In this document: piece by piece, positions 22,403 to 34,870 of the stretch
Numbering within the stretch: position 1 is the first letter of the stretch
Layout of the letters: every line of letters starts with the position of its first letter
Assembly (NCBI GenBank): GCA_030761205.1
Contig: JAULJL010000027.1
Location: 8,871,001-8,935,000 of the forward strand
From: Fremontodendron californicum
Taxonomy: Eukaryota > Streptophyta > Magnoliopsida > Malvales > Malvaceae
DNA length: 64,000 nt
Direction: 5' to 3'
Position numbers and translations under genes: made by a program
The notes under the pieces: model-generated
What the model was told of the DNA's origin: nothing
What the model saw: only the letters and a program-made list of their open reading frames with translations
Database searches by the model: none

Positions 22403-25400
22403 TGAAGATCCAGGTGTGTTTCGATCCAGGTGTGTTTTCTTCCTTTTTTAATGAAGATTATGTCATGGAACATTAGGGGTCTGGGCAGTAGAATTAAGGT
22501 TATGGCTTTGCGGAATTTGGTTTCGCAACGGAGGCCGGAGATGGTTTTTATTCAGGAATCAAAGCTACAGTCTATTGAACCTAAGTTAATTAGAAAGGTT
22601 TGGGGTCGTACTCATGTTGAGACGGAGTTCTCGGGGTCTGCGGGTTCTGCTGGGGGTCTTATCACCTTCTGGCGGGAGGATTTTTTCTTAGTTGATATGA
22701 AAATTTTATCCCCCCGTTTCATCCTGTTGATTGGTTTGCTAAAGTCGAATAATATGAAATGTGGTTTTGTTAATGTTTATGCTCCTAATGATGACGGCGA
22801 AAGAGTTGCCTTCTGGGACAAGCTCTTGGGTGTGTTACAAAACTATGACATTCCTTGGTGTTTAGGGGGGACTTCAATGTGGTTAGAAGCCCAGACGAGA
22901 AACTTGGTTCAGTGCTCAATGCTTCTCCAATGTTGCATTTTTCCAACTTTATTAATCAAGCTGAACTCATGGACATGTCGTTGTCAGGAGATAAGTATAC
23001 ATGGACCAGCAATAGGGTTGTTCCAACTTTCTGCAGATTGGATAGATTCCTTCTATCGCCGGCTCTGGTCGCTAATTGGCCTTCTATCAAACAAAATGCA
23101 CTGTCTCGATCTCTATCTGATTATAACCCCGTGATGATTGCTGAAGAGAGCGTTAACTGGGGGCCTAAACCATTTCGTTTCTTCAACTACTGGATGGAAG
23201 ATAGAGGTTTTCATAATGTTATCCAGTCCGCTTGGAATTCTGCGGGTAGCATTCGGCCTTCGGGGTTGGGTTTATGGCTTAAGCTGAAAAATCTCAAACC
23301 CGCCATCAAAGATTGGTCTGCAAGGCATCTAAAAGCTAATTTCTCTAGCATTGTGGAACTTGAAAAAGAGATTGCTGGTCTTGAACAGTTAGCCAACAGG
23401 GGCAGTCGGGGTACCAGCTGCGAGAAGAGATATGGAATAAGAAGGCAGAGTTATGGTCTTTGTATCGTACGGAAGAACAATCTTGGCTCCAGAAATCTCG
23501 ATTGAAATGGGCGCAAGAGGGTGATAGAAATACTAAATTCTTTCACCTTGTTGCCACAGCGAGGAGTCGTACGAATCATATTGGGAAATTGCTGGTTGAT
23601 GGGAAGGAGTTCGAAGATCCAATGGACCTTAAGAAGGTTATTGGGTCGTACTTTAAAAACCGTTTCAACTCTAAAAAGGTTGCCATGCTCAAAGACCTCA
23701 AATGCTGTTTTAAGTCTTTATCAGTGCAGAGCTCGTCTGACCTCGAGTGCCCTTTTTCGGAGGAAGAGGTATGGGGTGCCATCCAAGGATGCGATGGCAA
23801 CAAAGCACCTGGGCCGGATGGTTTCAATCTGAATTTTTTCAAGTCCTTTTGGGACACTGTGAAGGGTGAGTTTATGTCGTTTATGAATAATTTTCACAGC
23901 ATTGGACGTATTGACGACTGCTTAAATGCTTAATTTATCTCTCTCATCCCCAAATGTGATTCTCCTTCTTCCATTAGTGATTACCGCCCTATTAGCCTGG
24001 TGGGCTGTGCTTATAAGATCCTTGCTAAAGTTCTTGCCAATCGCCTGAGGCAATCGGTGGGGGAAATAGTTGGGGAGAACCAGTTTGAGTTCATTCCGGG
24101 TCGTCAAATCCTGGATTACTCTTTAATTGCTAATGAGGTTATACACTCTATGAAGATTAATGGAGTGGGTGGCATGATTTTTAAGGTTGACTTTGAAAAA
24201 GCCTATGACTGTGTGGACTGGACTTTTCTTGATTTCGTTATGGGCAGAATGGGCTTTGGGGAAAAATGGAGGAAATGGATTCAGTCGTGTTTATCATATG
24301 CTTCAGTGTCAGTTTTGGTCAACGGATCGCCTACGGAACAGTTTAAAATGAGCAGAGGCTTGAGACAAGGCTGCCCCCTCTCCCCCTTATTGTTTAATCT
24401 TGTTGCCGAATCTCTTAGCTTATTACTAAGTAAGGCTACCTCTATTGGCCTTTTCAGGGGTATTGTTATTGAAAAGGGGTCTGTGTCCATCTCACATCTT
24501 CAGTTTGTGGACGATACAATAATCTTTTGTGAACCAAAGGAGGTGCAGGTTAGAAATGTTAAAAGAGTTCTAAAATGTTTCCAATTGTTATCTGGCATTA
24601 AAGTCAATATGAAAAAGAGCAGTTTATTTGGAGTTGGGATGGAGCAGAGTGTCACTGATCGCTGGGCCTCTGATATCTGTTGCTTGAGTAGTTGTCTTCC
24701 CTCCCATTACCTCGGCCTTCCTTTGGGGTTCAGAGCGAACTCTATTTCACTTTGGAGACCAATCATCGAAAAATTTGATAAGAGGTTAGCCGGCTGGAAA
24801 GGAAAATTCCTTTCTATTGGGGGCAGACTGACTCTTATTAAAACGGTTTTATCCTCTCTTCCAATTTACTACATGTCCTTATTACAAATTCCCCGTGCTG
24901 TATCTGATGAGTTGGATAAGATGGTTAGAAGATTCCTTTGGGGTGGGTCCTCATCGGTGAAGAAGATTCATATGGTTAATTGGAAGTCCGTTTGCAATCT
25001 CAAGGAATTCGGAGGGCTCGGCTTAGTCGATTTAAGACTAAAAAATAGAGCGCTTCTCAATAAATGGGTCTGGAGATTCGGGAATGAGCGTCATTCTTTA
25101 TGGAGATCAGTCATAGCCGGGAAATACGAGTCTTCTGTGGGGAATATGCTTCCTTCATATAGCCTTTACCGGAAAATGTCCCCAACCTGGAAAAACATCA
25201 TTCGACCTTTGTCCCCTTTAAATTATTTTCATCATTCCTTGTTTGCAGGATTGTGTTTTCTTCCAGGAGATGGCAGCTCTATTAAATTCTGGCAGGATGA
25301 ATGGATCGAAGGACTTATTCTAAAAGATCAGTTTCCAAGAGTCTTCGCTGTAGCAGTCTCTAAAAATGGGAAAATTGCAGACTTTGGCAAATGGCATAAC

Positions 25401-26673
25401 AATCAATGGTCTTGGGAGGTACAACTTAGAAGAAGGCTGTTCGATTGGGAGCTTCAGCAGTGGGAATCTTTCTTGGATCTGCTGGGCAATCAAGTGTTAA
25501 CCAGGAACTCGTTAGATTCAGTTGTATGGAAGTATACCTGTAGTGGTGCTTACTCGACTAAATCTTTTTGCTATTCTGTGTTGAGCGAATCTTCACTAAA
25601 ATGGGAGCACTGGAAACAAGTATGGGCTGGTTATGCGCCTCCGAAAGTGGAAATCTTTTGCTGGCAAGTTCTGAGAGGCAGTGTAGCAACCAAGGTTGAA
25701 CTTAGTAAGAGAGGTCTAATTGTCAGCGGTTCGGTTCTTTGCCCTCTTTGTAATATGATGCCAGAAACTACAGAGCACTTGTTTTTCACATGCAGAGTCT
25801 CATGGTTTGTGTGGGCACAATGTTGTCAATCATGGGGTATTGCTTGGACCGCTCCAAGGAGCGCTTTGGCTTTTTTTCTTGCTTGGCAGCATGCTTTTCC
25901 GGTGAATCACTGCAGTAAACTGTGGAAGATGGCTTTTTTTGCTGTATTATGGTCTATTTGGTTGCACAGAAACGATATTGTCTTCAACAGAAAAAATGTT
26001 GCTGTTTGGCTATTACTGGACACTATCAGACTCAGACTCGCTTTATGGTTCAAGGCAAAATGGCCTAGCGAGGAAGGGAGCATTTTACAGTTTAAGCTGT
26101 CTCCTGCTTTTCGTCGAATAAAGAAGGATAAGAAAGTTGGTTCTGTTACGATTTGGGGTAAGCCACCTGCCGGTTGTCTAAAGTTCAACGTTGATGGGTT
26201 GGCGCGTGGTAAATCCGGGCCTACGGGGATTGGTGGAATTCTTCGTGATGATCAAGGTACGGTAAAAGTAGCTTTTTCTAAATCTATTGGTTTTGCAGAG
26301 TCAAATGAGGCAGAATTAAGGGCGGTAAAAGAAGCGTTCATCATATTCGGTGCTTCGTCATGGGCGCCTTCGCACAAACTCATTATTGAAAGTGACAGTC
26401 AGGTGATTGTAGCCTGGGTTAGGAATCCAAGCAAGGCCCCATGGCGAATTTTGAGCCTCCTGAGGTCAATAGAGTTCGCAAAAGCCGCTGTTCAAAACTG
26501 GGAAATTGTTCATATTTTGAGGGAAGCTAATGCCGAGGCAGATAAGTTAGCCAAATCTGGTGTTAATAGGGTGACTGATCTTTTGTTTTATAGCCCTTAG
26601 TTTTGTTTCTGCTTGTGTTGCTGTATTTGGTAACAGGAACATCTTTTTAAGCAATAAAATTATGCTTTTCAAA
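22403..26673 (+). mobile_element. 5'-truncated L1-type LINE with 16-bp target duplication
   Basis: The LINE body is flanked by AAATTAAAATTTTTAA at 22387-22402 and 26674-26689, the signature of target-primed reverse transcription. ORF1 is missing, so the copy is 5'-truncated. It starts with a 17-bp direct duplication ('gatccaggtgtgttt' twice, 22407-22440) just before the ORF2 ATG. The 3' end is A-rich and merges with the duplication. It sits between the two F-box/kelch paralogues. Confidence 0.9.
22430..26600 (+). pseudogene. LINE ORF2: endonuclease, reverse transcriptase, RNase H
   Basis: Domains in order: an APE-type endonuclease ('MSWNIRGLGS', 'FIQESKL', 'VNVYAPN', then 'GDFNVV' and 'SDYNPV' in the next frame); a reverse transcriptase ('NKAPGPDGFN', 'SLIPKCDSPSSISDYRPISL', 'FKVDFEKAYDCVDW', 'GLRQGCPLSPLLFNL', 'LQFVDDTIIF'); a zf-RVT domain ('WAGYAPPKVEIFCWQVLRG', 'CPLCNMMPETTEHLFFTC'); and an RNase H ('FNVDGLARGKSGPTGIGGIL', 'ESDSQVIVAWV', 'REANAEADKLAKSG'). 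Breaks: a one-base loss in a G run (22864-22869), an indel near 23398-23405, and TAA at 23931-23933. The last 866 codons (24000-26600) are open. FVDD replaces the usual FADD but keeps both aspartates. Inactive as it stands. Confidence 0.9.
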
Positions 26674-27191
26674 AAATTAAAATTTTTAAACGATTTTTTT
26701 TATTATTCACAAAAATTAAAACTGTATTTCTACTTATTCAAATAATTTTGTTTATTTTTATCCAAACATATTTTTTACTTTTCGTTTTCAAAAACATAAA
26801 ATTACAAGCAAATTAAAAATGAATAATAAAATAAACAAAAAAGGTGTCAGAAAACTCATGTCAAACCTTGTAAGTTATAATAAGCATGTAACATGGTACA
26901 TGATATTTATAACTTCACGGGACAAAGATGGGTATTTTTTTAAAATGTCTTTTATAGTTATGAGAGTTAACATGTAATTTTTTCTTTGAACTATATCACT
27001 TCGTTATTATGGTATTTAAAGAATAAAAATATATAATTAAATATATAAACTTGCATTCAATCTGGTAATTTACTTGAATAAATTAACTCGATTACAATTT
27101 TTTTGAGTGATTTTACTTATCAATAATAAGTCATTATGTATCAAGAGAATGCCAAGTCATGTAACAAAGCGTCATGTTATTTTTTGGTTTG

Positions 27192-27385
27192 TCAACGTGA
27201 GTTGGTTTAGTTGGTTGAGTACTCATGAACGTCTTGGCAAGTAACAGGGTTCGAGTCTTACCAACAGTCTCACTTTGTGGTTAATCTGTAAATACCACTG
27301 TTAGCCCTCTATGAGGCATGTGACATGTCCTGATCTTGAACTTGGATAGCCTCTTCTCACCTAAACTTTCTCTGACCAAAAAAAA
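27192..27385 (+). mobile_element. tRNA-derived SINE-like unit, copy 1
   Basis: An A-box-like 'ggtttagttggttgag' (about 27203-27218) is followed by a B-box-like 'GGTTCGAGTCT' (27248-27258), a body of about 120 bp, and an A run ('ctctgaccaaaaaaaa'). This matches the layout of plant tRNA-derived SINEs. No matching target duplication was identified; the unit is part of the duplicated block. Confidence 0.5.
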
Positions 27386-27803
27386 GTTAAAAAAAATATT
27401 TTATTTAAAAAAAAAAAACTCTAAAATCCGAAAGAAAAAATATATAAAAATAAAAAACTTGGAAAACTAAAAAAAATGGGAGAAGAAGGGAAAAGAAAAA
27501 GATAGAAAGAAAGGGGTGGGAGAGGGAGGAAAAGTCGATCGGCCATCGATCTAACTTGCTTGAGAAATATATCTACCTCGATCGACCAGATGAGCGGTTG
27601 ACACAATAAAAAAAACAAAGGACAAATTTGGGGAGAAAGGAAATGAAGGAAGGGGAAACGAGAATAGAGTGGTGAGGGGAGGGGAAGGGAAGGGAAGGGA
27701 AGCTTGCTCGACCTCGTCGGTCGCCCATCCCATCAATAATAAGCCATCATGTATCAAGAGAATGCCAAGTCATGTAACAAAGCGTCATGTCATTTTTTGG
27801 TTT

Positions 27804-27999
27804 GCCAACGTGGGTTGGTTCAATTGGTTGAATATTCATTACTGTCTTGGCAAGTACTAGGATTTGTGTCTCACCAACAGTCCCACTTGATGGGTAATCT
27901 GTAAGTACCACTCTTAGCCCTCTCTGAGGCACGTGGCATGTCTTGACCTTGAACTTTGATAGCCTTCCATCACCTAAACTTTCTCTGACAAAAAAAAAA
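27804..27999 (+). mobile_element. tRNA-derived SINE-like unit, copy 2
   Basis: Same layout as copy 1 with a decayed B box ('ggatttgtgtctc') and an A run. It was probably copied with its block rather than by independent insertion, since the flanking DNA is also shared. Confidence 0.5.
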
Positions 28000-29010
28000 G
28001 ATTAAAAAAATTTATTTTCCTTTTTAAAATTTAAAAAAAAAAAAAAAAAACTCTAAAATCCGAAAGAAAAAATATTAAAAAAAAATAATTTGAAATTTGA
28101 AAAAAAAATAAAAATAAAAATAAATAACTTGGAAAACTAAAAAAAAATGGGAGAATGAGGGAAAGGAAAGGGGTGGGAGGGGGAGCCAAAGTCGGTCGGC
28201 CACCGATCTAACTTGCCTGAAGCATATAACTACCTCGATCGACCAAATGAGCGGCTGACACAATAAAAAAACAAAGGACGAATTTGGAGAGAAAAGAAAT
28301 GAAGGAAGGTGCAACGAGAATAGAGTGGCGAGGGGAGGGGAAGCTTACTCGACCTCGTTGGCCGCCCATCCCATCTTTTCCCCTCCTTCTTCCTTTTCTG
28401 TTCCTTTCCTCTTTCCCTCTTTACCTGTCCTCTCTTTCTTTCTTTATTTCATTTTTTTTTTGCTAAAAAAAATTTAAAAGAAAATTGTTTATTTTAATTT
28501 TTTGAAAATTTTCAATTTTGATTTTTTTAATATTTTACCTTTTTTTATTTGAAAAAATTTTATAAAAAAATTTAACTTAAAAAATTATAAAAAGTAAAAA
28601 ATAAAACGTGGCGCTTATATGTCACATGACTTGACATTCTCTTGACACATTGTAGATCAATGAACCACGTTAGTTTTCTAATGGTGTTAGCACTTGAATA
28701 ATTTATGTAATGAAATACAAATTTAAATATCAAATTACGAATAACTTTTTTCTAGATACCAACCTAACATAAATGATATAATTTAATAGCTAAATTACTC
28801 ATTAACCTTAGAACTTAGCTCTAATATTAGAAATTTTGATAAGTAAATGAGATATGATTAGTTTCTTTCCATGTTATATTGTTAGTTACTAATTATTAAT
28901 AATTCAATAATTCTTTTTAGGTATTGGGTTTCTTTATATATAAAAATTATTATTAACGAATTTTTTGAAGACACGTTTTATAGCTATTAATTATTAATAA
29001 TTCAATAATT

Positions 29011-29250
29011 TATGTGAAATATTAATTAGAATCTAATAATATTAATTAATATGATATTTATAATAATAATATTATATTAAGTGTGATAGTTGATAATTTT
29101 TTTTATATAAATTAAATAATCTTTAATTTTATTATATATATAAGAATATTTTCATCCAATACATTAAAAATGATGAAAAAAATTATCAACTATCACACTT
29201 AATATAATATAATTATTATAAATATCATATTAATTAATATTTCACATGAT
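29011..29250. repeat. Fold-back (inverted repeat) element
   Basis: The arm 29011-29104 ('tatgtgaaatattaatt'...'gtgtgatagttgataat') is mirrored by 29177-29250 ('attatcaactatcacact'...'aatatttcacat'). The left arm has about 20 extra bases. The spacer is AT-rich. It could be a MITE or hairpin; no coding frame is seen. Confidence 0.75.
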
Positions 29251-29882
29251 ATATTAACTAATCTTAAAAATTGCATTAAAATACTTATTAACAAAATTCT
29301 ATAAAAATAATTCAATAATTCAAGGCATATGAATTAAAAAACAAATGCAATAATTGATGATTGTCTGTTTACACTTTACATGACGTAAGAAATATGAATT
29401 AAAGATCACGTAAATGGACAAGAATTTACTGTTTTTGGCTCTTCCATTATCTTGAAAAGTCCAATTATCGAAAATATCTTTAACTATAAAGTTTAATTTT
29501 TACTCCTAATTTTTTAAAATAATAATTAGTTAACAACATTATTTCCATTAATGTTTTCCAACATGATGACATTTCATATTAATTTGTAATTAATTTCGTT
29601 TTCTTATTTTAATGTTATTAAGAATATTTTCAAATTTTATCTGGATCTAATTTTTTTTTTAACGATTTTAAGAAACAATCATCACATAAAAATAATGTAA
29701 TTAAAATTTTATTCTCAAAATATTTCTACAAATATCGAACTCTGATTAAAAAGAACTTTTACCTCACAAGTCATAAAACTGGACTAACTTTTATTGGTGC
29801 AAGTTATTCTTTTATTATAAATTAAATTTGTTTATCGAGAAAAAAAACTAGAGAAACTGGAAAAACAAAGTCCTTATTTTTA
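29251..29882. other. Intergenic, no gene recognised
   Basis: AT-rich DNA without sustained frames, terminal repeats or motifs that I can name. Confidence 0.4.
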
Positions 29883-30310
29883 TCTATACTATATATAATG
29901 GGAGTGATTGAATTGATGTCACGAGTCAAATGACATTAATTCAGTTATTTATCTCTACTATATTAAAAGAAATGATTGAGTTGGTGTCACAAGTTAACCG
30001 GACACCAACTCAGTTGAAGAAAATACAAAAGATTCAAGTAAAGTTAAAAAATAAAATAAGAATAATTATGACTTTTAATAATATCTTTAATAAAATATAT
30101 ATATATATATATCTATTTACTTTTAAAAAATCATTCACTCTTCTAAAAAACACCGACTTTAAAAAAAATTACCCAATTTTTATTAAGTGTTTTTAAAAAA
30201 TTATCCACTTAAAAAGATTACCCATTTTTTATATTTAATTTTTTTAAACATAATTGTTTTATTTTTTCAAAATATATTTTCACTCACATAGTGAGTGTCT
30301 CAAATTCTAG
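29883..30310 (+). mobile_element. Small non-autonomous Helitron
   Basis: It begins TCTATACTATATATAATGGG after host A (29882) and ends CTAG (30307-30310) before host T. A hairpin CACTCAC/GTGAGTG (30281-30297) lies 9 nt before CTAG. A second 5'-end-like sequence ('tctctactatattaaaag', 29951 onward) lies inside, followed by an inverted repeat 'gagttggtgtc...gacaccaactc'. No gene is carried. A third 5' end follows directly at 30311. Confidence 0.7.
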
Positions 30311-30380
30311 TACTATATAATGGGAGTGACTGAGTTGGTGTCAGGAGTCTAGTGACACTAATTCAGTTACTGAATTTACC
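30311..30380 (+). mobile_element. 5' end of a second small Helitron, head to tail
   Basis: 'tactatataatgggagtgac' directly follows the CTAG of the previous element and continues 'gagttggtgtcaggag', matching that element's 5' region. Its own 3' end was not found downstream, so only the start is annotated. Confidence 0.5.
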
Positions 30381-30805
30381 AAAAAAAATTCAAATAAATT
30401 TGTTATAAATATAAAACTAAAGGTATAATTTTATTTTGGAGAGAAAATTCAAATAAATGTGTTTTTTAATATCATGCAATTAATTATTCATTTAAACTTA
30501 TTACTGAAAATGTGTTTAATTTTTTACTCAATCATCATGTTTGTTGTGCTATTTTATTTTTTATTTACTTTTATATTGTTATTTTGGAGAAAAAATTTTA
30601 TATGCATTTACATGTATCATAAAATTTAGTAGAATATGAAATGGACAATATCTATAAAAATATATAGTTGGTGGCATTAGAGTCGGTTAGTGAATAATTG
30701 AACTTGGAATAATGTACATGCTTAATGGATAACTACTAAGTTGTAGAATCTTGTAATATTTAATTGGGTAAATATGAAAAATATGCTTTTAATAATTAAA
30801 TAATT

Positions 30806-31287
30806 GTTAAATGATCTAATAATTAAGAGTTATTTGAAAAAGAAAAATGAAAAGTTAAAAATTGTTAGAAAGGATATTGTAAAGATAAAATTGTCCTTAA
30901 TGAAAAAACTTCATTTTCTTTTCTCCTTCCAAGAAAATATATTATTTTTTTAAAATTTTAATTAAAATAAATTTAAAAAATAAAATATTTAAATTTTTAT
31001 TTTTTAATAATTTAAAAAAATAAAAAAAATAATTTTAGAAATATTATTTGTATTATTTATTATTTTTTTAATTAAAAAAAGTAAATAAAAAAAGTATGTT
31101 TTAAAATTAAAAAAATTATTTTTAGAAAATTTATTTTTTAATTAAAAAAGTAAATTAAAAAATAAGGGGAAAAGAGAGAATAAGGTTTTTTTATCAAGGA
31201 TAATTTTGTCTTTACAATTTTTTTCGTAACAATTTTATATTTTTCATTTGTCTTTTTCAAATAATTTTTACTCATTATACCATTTTA
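30806..31287. mobile_element. TIR element of about 480 bp
   Basis: The left arm ('gagttatttgaaaaagaaaa', 'attgtaaagataaaattgtc') is mirrored by the right arm ('gacaaaattatccttg' on the complement). Arms are about 110 bp and imperfect. The interior is almost only A and T. It looks like a MITE or MULE-derived fold-back; superfamily and target duplication are not fixed. Confidence 0.55.
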
Positions 31288-32519
31288 AAATTATTATATT
31301 GTAAAGGATATATTTTTCAAATTTGCACTATTTAATTTGAAAATCAAGTTCAAAGCAATAATGTTCTTGTAGTTCTTCAACATGGATGACTGACATTTGA
31401 TTTTCTTCCACTTGAATTGGAAAAACAAGAGATTTTTTCTTTTCATGTTTCTTAAGCCACAATAAAATAACTTGTCAATTTTGGACACGATAAAAATAAT
31501 ATAACCCGAATATGATATATTTAGCAAACAAAAAAAAAATGATAATAAACACAATATGACACGTGTAAACATGATTAACACGACATATTTAATAAACATA
31601 TCGTATTAGTATTTAAAATTTTGACACATGCATATATGAATTGTCAAATTTTTATAAGCATTTCATCTTAATGTGATGGATTAATTATGTTAGAATAATT
31701 ACGGGTGATATGCTTCTTCCACAAATTTGTATCAATTAGTGTGGGATGAAAATAAATTAATTTTGATCATCACTTGCCTACTTTGTTTAGAAAAGTTGGT
31801 CACTAAAAGCCTTTGAAATTAACACAAGACAGTAATTGATTATTCAAAAATGTTTGAAGAAATGAATGTGGTTGCAATGTTTTGATCATGAATGATGTTG
31901 AATTTGGGTGAGGTCGTGGTGTCAAGATTTTTTGGTAACTAAATTTCCATATGCCAATGGCGGTCTAGTAGGTAGATTGATAATTTTAGATACAATATAA
32001 AAAAAAAAATTAAATATGATATAAAATATGACATAACAAAAAAAAAATACTAACACACGAATAAATAAATATGTTAAAATTTATATAATATAAATTATTA
32101 ATATAAAATTTATTTAAATATATAATATTTTAAATACGATTATAACACACATACAATTATACAAATTCAACACGATTATAATAATTATCAAATCTACCGG
32201 TAAGCGGTAACCTTGCACTTGCAGCCACGGAGACGGAGAGTAAATGATATTATATGAAACACGGTCCCATTATTATTTATTCCAATATGACTTGGTATAG
32301 ACAACCAATAGACCAGGTTATCAAAAATGTTAAAGAAAATATGGTAATTTTTTTTTTATAAAAAAAAAGCCATTGAAAGAATGTTTTTATAGATAAAATA
32401 TAATAGAATATATGTGATTCTCATAAAGAAAACTCCAAAAACGTTAATTTCCATAGCCATCATGGAAAACATGGTTGATCTTTTATTGTTGTAATTATAG
32501 ACTATGTGGAAAAATAAGA
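31288..32519. repeat. Degenerate dispersed repeats, no gene
   Basis: 31440-31640 and 31970-32200 hold decayed words of the 'acacgataaaaataata' and 'taaaattttataaattattaa' type seen in several parts of the window. They are related in style to the Helitron family but no ends could be fixed. Confidence 0.4.
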
Positions 32520-32975
32520 TTAGATAAAAGTCAATTTTGCTATTGTATTATGGATTTATACTGAATTTTATCATTGTATTTTAATTTCATTAAATTTTGT
32601 CATTGTATTCTTAATTTTGTTAAATTTTATTATTAAATTTTCAATTTTATTAATTTTTTATACAAAATCAATAAAATGGTAAAAATTTATCATTTTTATT
32701 AACAAAATATTCTTTGAAATATTTTAATTTTATTATTTTTTATTCAAAAATCGTCAAAATTGAAAATATAATGGCAAAATTAAGTTGTCATTTGCATTAA
32801 CAAAATATTTTGTCAAATATTCTGAATCTATTACTTTCTGTCCAATAATCAACAAAATTGAAAATACGACGACAAATTTTAATAAAACTAAAAATATAAT
32901 GAAAAAAAATCAACTAAATTGAAGTAAAATGAAAATTTTCAATATTGACATGAAAAATTAACCTTTATCCTTAAG
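32520..32975. mobile_element. Short MULE-like TIR element
   Basis: The left arm ('aaaagtcaattttgctattg', 'aattttatcattgtatttt') is roughly mirrored by the right arm ('aaaattaacctttatcc' on the complement, 'gaagtaaaatgaaaatttt'). It is diverged and carries no gene. Confidence 0.4.
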
Positions 32976-33211
32976 ATTTAACAGTATCTTAACTTTTGAT
33001 ATCAGATTTTCATTTTCCACTAAGAGGTAAGAGCCCATGCTTATCTAATTACTCTACAAAAGAAATTTTATGCATTACAAAAAATGTGATATTTAATAAC
33101 AAAAATTTTACATTATTTTGCAAATAATTGTGTTACAAAAATATTTACAATAATTTATATTCACTACAATTTTACTGTTCCACTATTCATAGAAGAAAAG
33201 TATATATAGTA

Positions 33212-34356
33212 CTAGATAATGCCTGTCTTTTGCTGCGGAATGTTATCGAATTTATATTAATATTTTTTAATAAATTTGAAAGATAAAAAAAAAAGTAGTA
33301 AACATAATAATTAAAAAAATAATAATAATTCTTATTGAGAGTTATTTGAATATGGTTAATTACATCCGACATTTTTAGACACAATATAATTATACGACAC
33401 GAACATAACATGGAAAAATAATAAAAACACGACATGACACAAAAATAACAGAAATACGATAGAAATACACGAACGTGTCAATCTACATAAATCGAATTAT
33501 TAACGTGTCAAAACTTATATAAATATATAATACCTTGAATACGATTATAATAGGAAAAATAACACGAATATGATGAAGCGTGACACAAATTTGTGAGTTA
33601 TTTAAATAGTATCCATTAGATTTGGCAATTTCAGACACAACATTATTATACGACTCGAACACAACACGAAAAAATAATTAAAACACGATACAAAAAATAG
33701 CATGAACACGACACAAATACACGAAAGTGTCAAAATCTACATAAAACGAATTATTAACGTGTAAAAATTTATATGAATTTATAATATTTAAATACATGAT
33801 AAAATAACACGAACATGTTACGGACATACGATTTTTTTCTAAATTGAATAATTCTAAAAAATTATGCAAAATATGAGATGAATTGAGACACGACACGAAC
33901 ACACAAAATTTTTTCTAAATTGATCACTATGACAAACAATGCAAAATATTTGGAGACACGACATGAACACACAAAATTTTCTCTTAAATTGGATTACCAT
34001 GACAAACTATGCAAAATATTTGGATGAATTGAACCACGACAAGAACACATGAAAAAAATAATTAAAATACGGCACGACACGAAAATAACATGAACACAAC
34101 ACAAATACACGAACGTGTCAAAATTCACATAAAATGAATTATTAATATGTAAATAAATTAAAATACACAAAATTTTCTTTCTTTTCTTTTCTTTCTTTCC
34201 TTTCTAATAAAAAATAAATAAATTAAAATACCCAAAATAACTCCCAATTCCCTTAATACGTATGCTTAGGTGTCATCTAACTCTTAACCCAAAATCTTTA
34301 ATTCTCTCATCTCATTGAATTTGGGGATTGTTTTTATATATAGTAATAATAATAGA
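33212..34356 (-). mobile_element. Helitron-like copy H3
   Basis: On the minus strand it starts with TC (complement of GA, 34355-34356), preceded by A, and ends with CTAG (33212-33215), followed by T. The body matches H1, H2 and H5 ('gacacaaatacacg', 'cgaattattaacgtgt'). This copy has both ends and clean A/T flanks, so it helps define the family. No gene is present. Confidence 0.7.
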
Positions 34357-34489
34357 TGTATAAAATTATTATTTATTACTTTCATATAATTTTTGAATAA
34401 TTAAAATATGGTAAAATAACATTACTAGTTAATCAAATAACTCTTTTGTTGTTGGATAATTTATGTACGTGAATAGTAGGCAATCTTGA

Positions 34490-34870
34490 AAAACCGTACC
34501 AGAGTCAAATCGATGTTACTTTAGGATCAATGGTTCAATCGATTCAATCGGTTAAATCGGATTATTCAATTTAAAAGTCAATTAAATATTAAATATATGG
34601 TTGTAATATTAAATAAGTATTAAATATAGTCATTAGTTAATAAAAAAAATATGTTTGGCTTAATGATATAATCTTTACTATGTGATTAAGAGGTTAAATG
34701 TTTAAATTTCATTATTGACAAATAATTTTTTAATAAAAAAATAAAATTAACTAAAAACAAATTTTTTACCGGTTAAATCAAATTTTTATCGGTTCTTTAT
34801 ATACCAAGTTTTTTATATGTACGGGATCGAACAAATTGTCGATTCTCAATCCGATTTTTTTATCATTGAT
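34490..34870 (+). repeat. Dispersed repeat family C, copy 2
   Basis: Collinear with 62790-63190: 'gttcaatttaaaagt', 'aattaaatattaaatatatg', 'gtcattagttaataaaaaa', then 'accggtt' words, ending in a T-run and 'tatcattg'. Copy 1 is in opposite orientation near the first F-box gene. It is a probable non-autonomous DNA element. Confidence 0.5.

Larger units (their letters stand above)
26960..28810. mobile_element. Long-TIR non-autonomous element (MULE-like) with internal duplication
   Basis: The left (26960-27180) and right (28600-28810) ends are imperfect inverted repeats of about 200 bp. The best-matching part is 'caagagaatgccaagtcatg' against the complement of 'catgacttgacattctcttg'. The interior contains two diverged copies of a block of about 610 bp (27120-27730 and 27731-28375), each with one SINE-like unit and a purine-rich stretch. 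Open frames inside translate the purine/pyrimidine-rich DNA and are not genes. Confidence 0.6.

Noticed and set aside
27248..27258. A tRNA gene
   Set aside because: Only pol III box-like words are present; no acceptor stem or cloverleaf could be drawn. A SINE-like unit fits better.
27480..28460. Proline/serine/phenylalanine-rich coding frames
   Set aside because: They arise from purine/pyrimidine-biased low-complexity DNA in a duplicated transposon block.
33070..33180. End of a CACTA element ('cattacaaaaaatgtg')
   Set aside because: The end lacks the exact CACTA motif, no partner end was found, and the stretch is low complexity.
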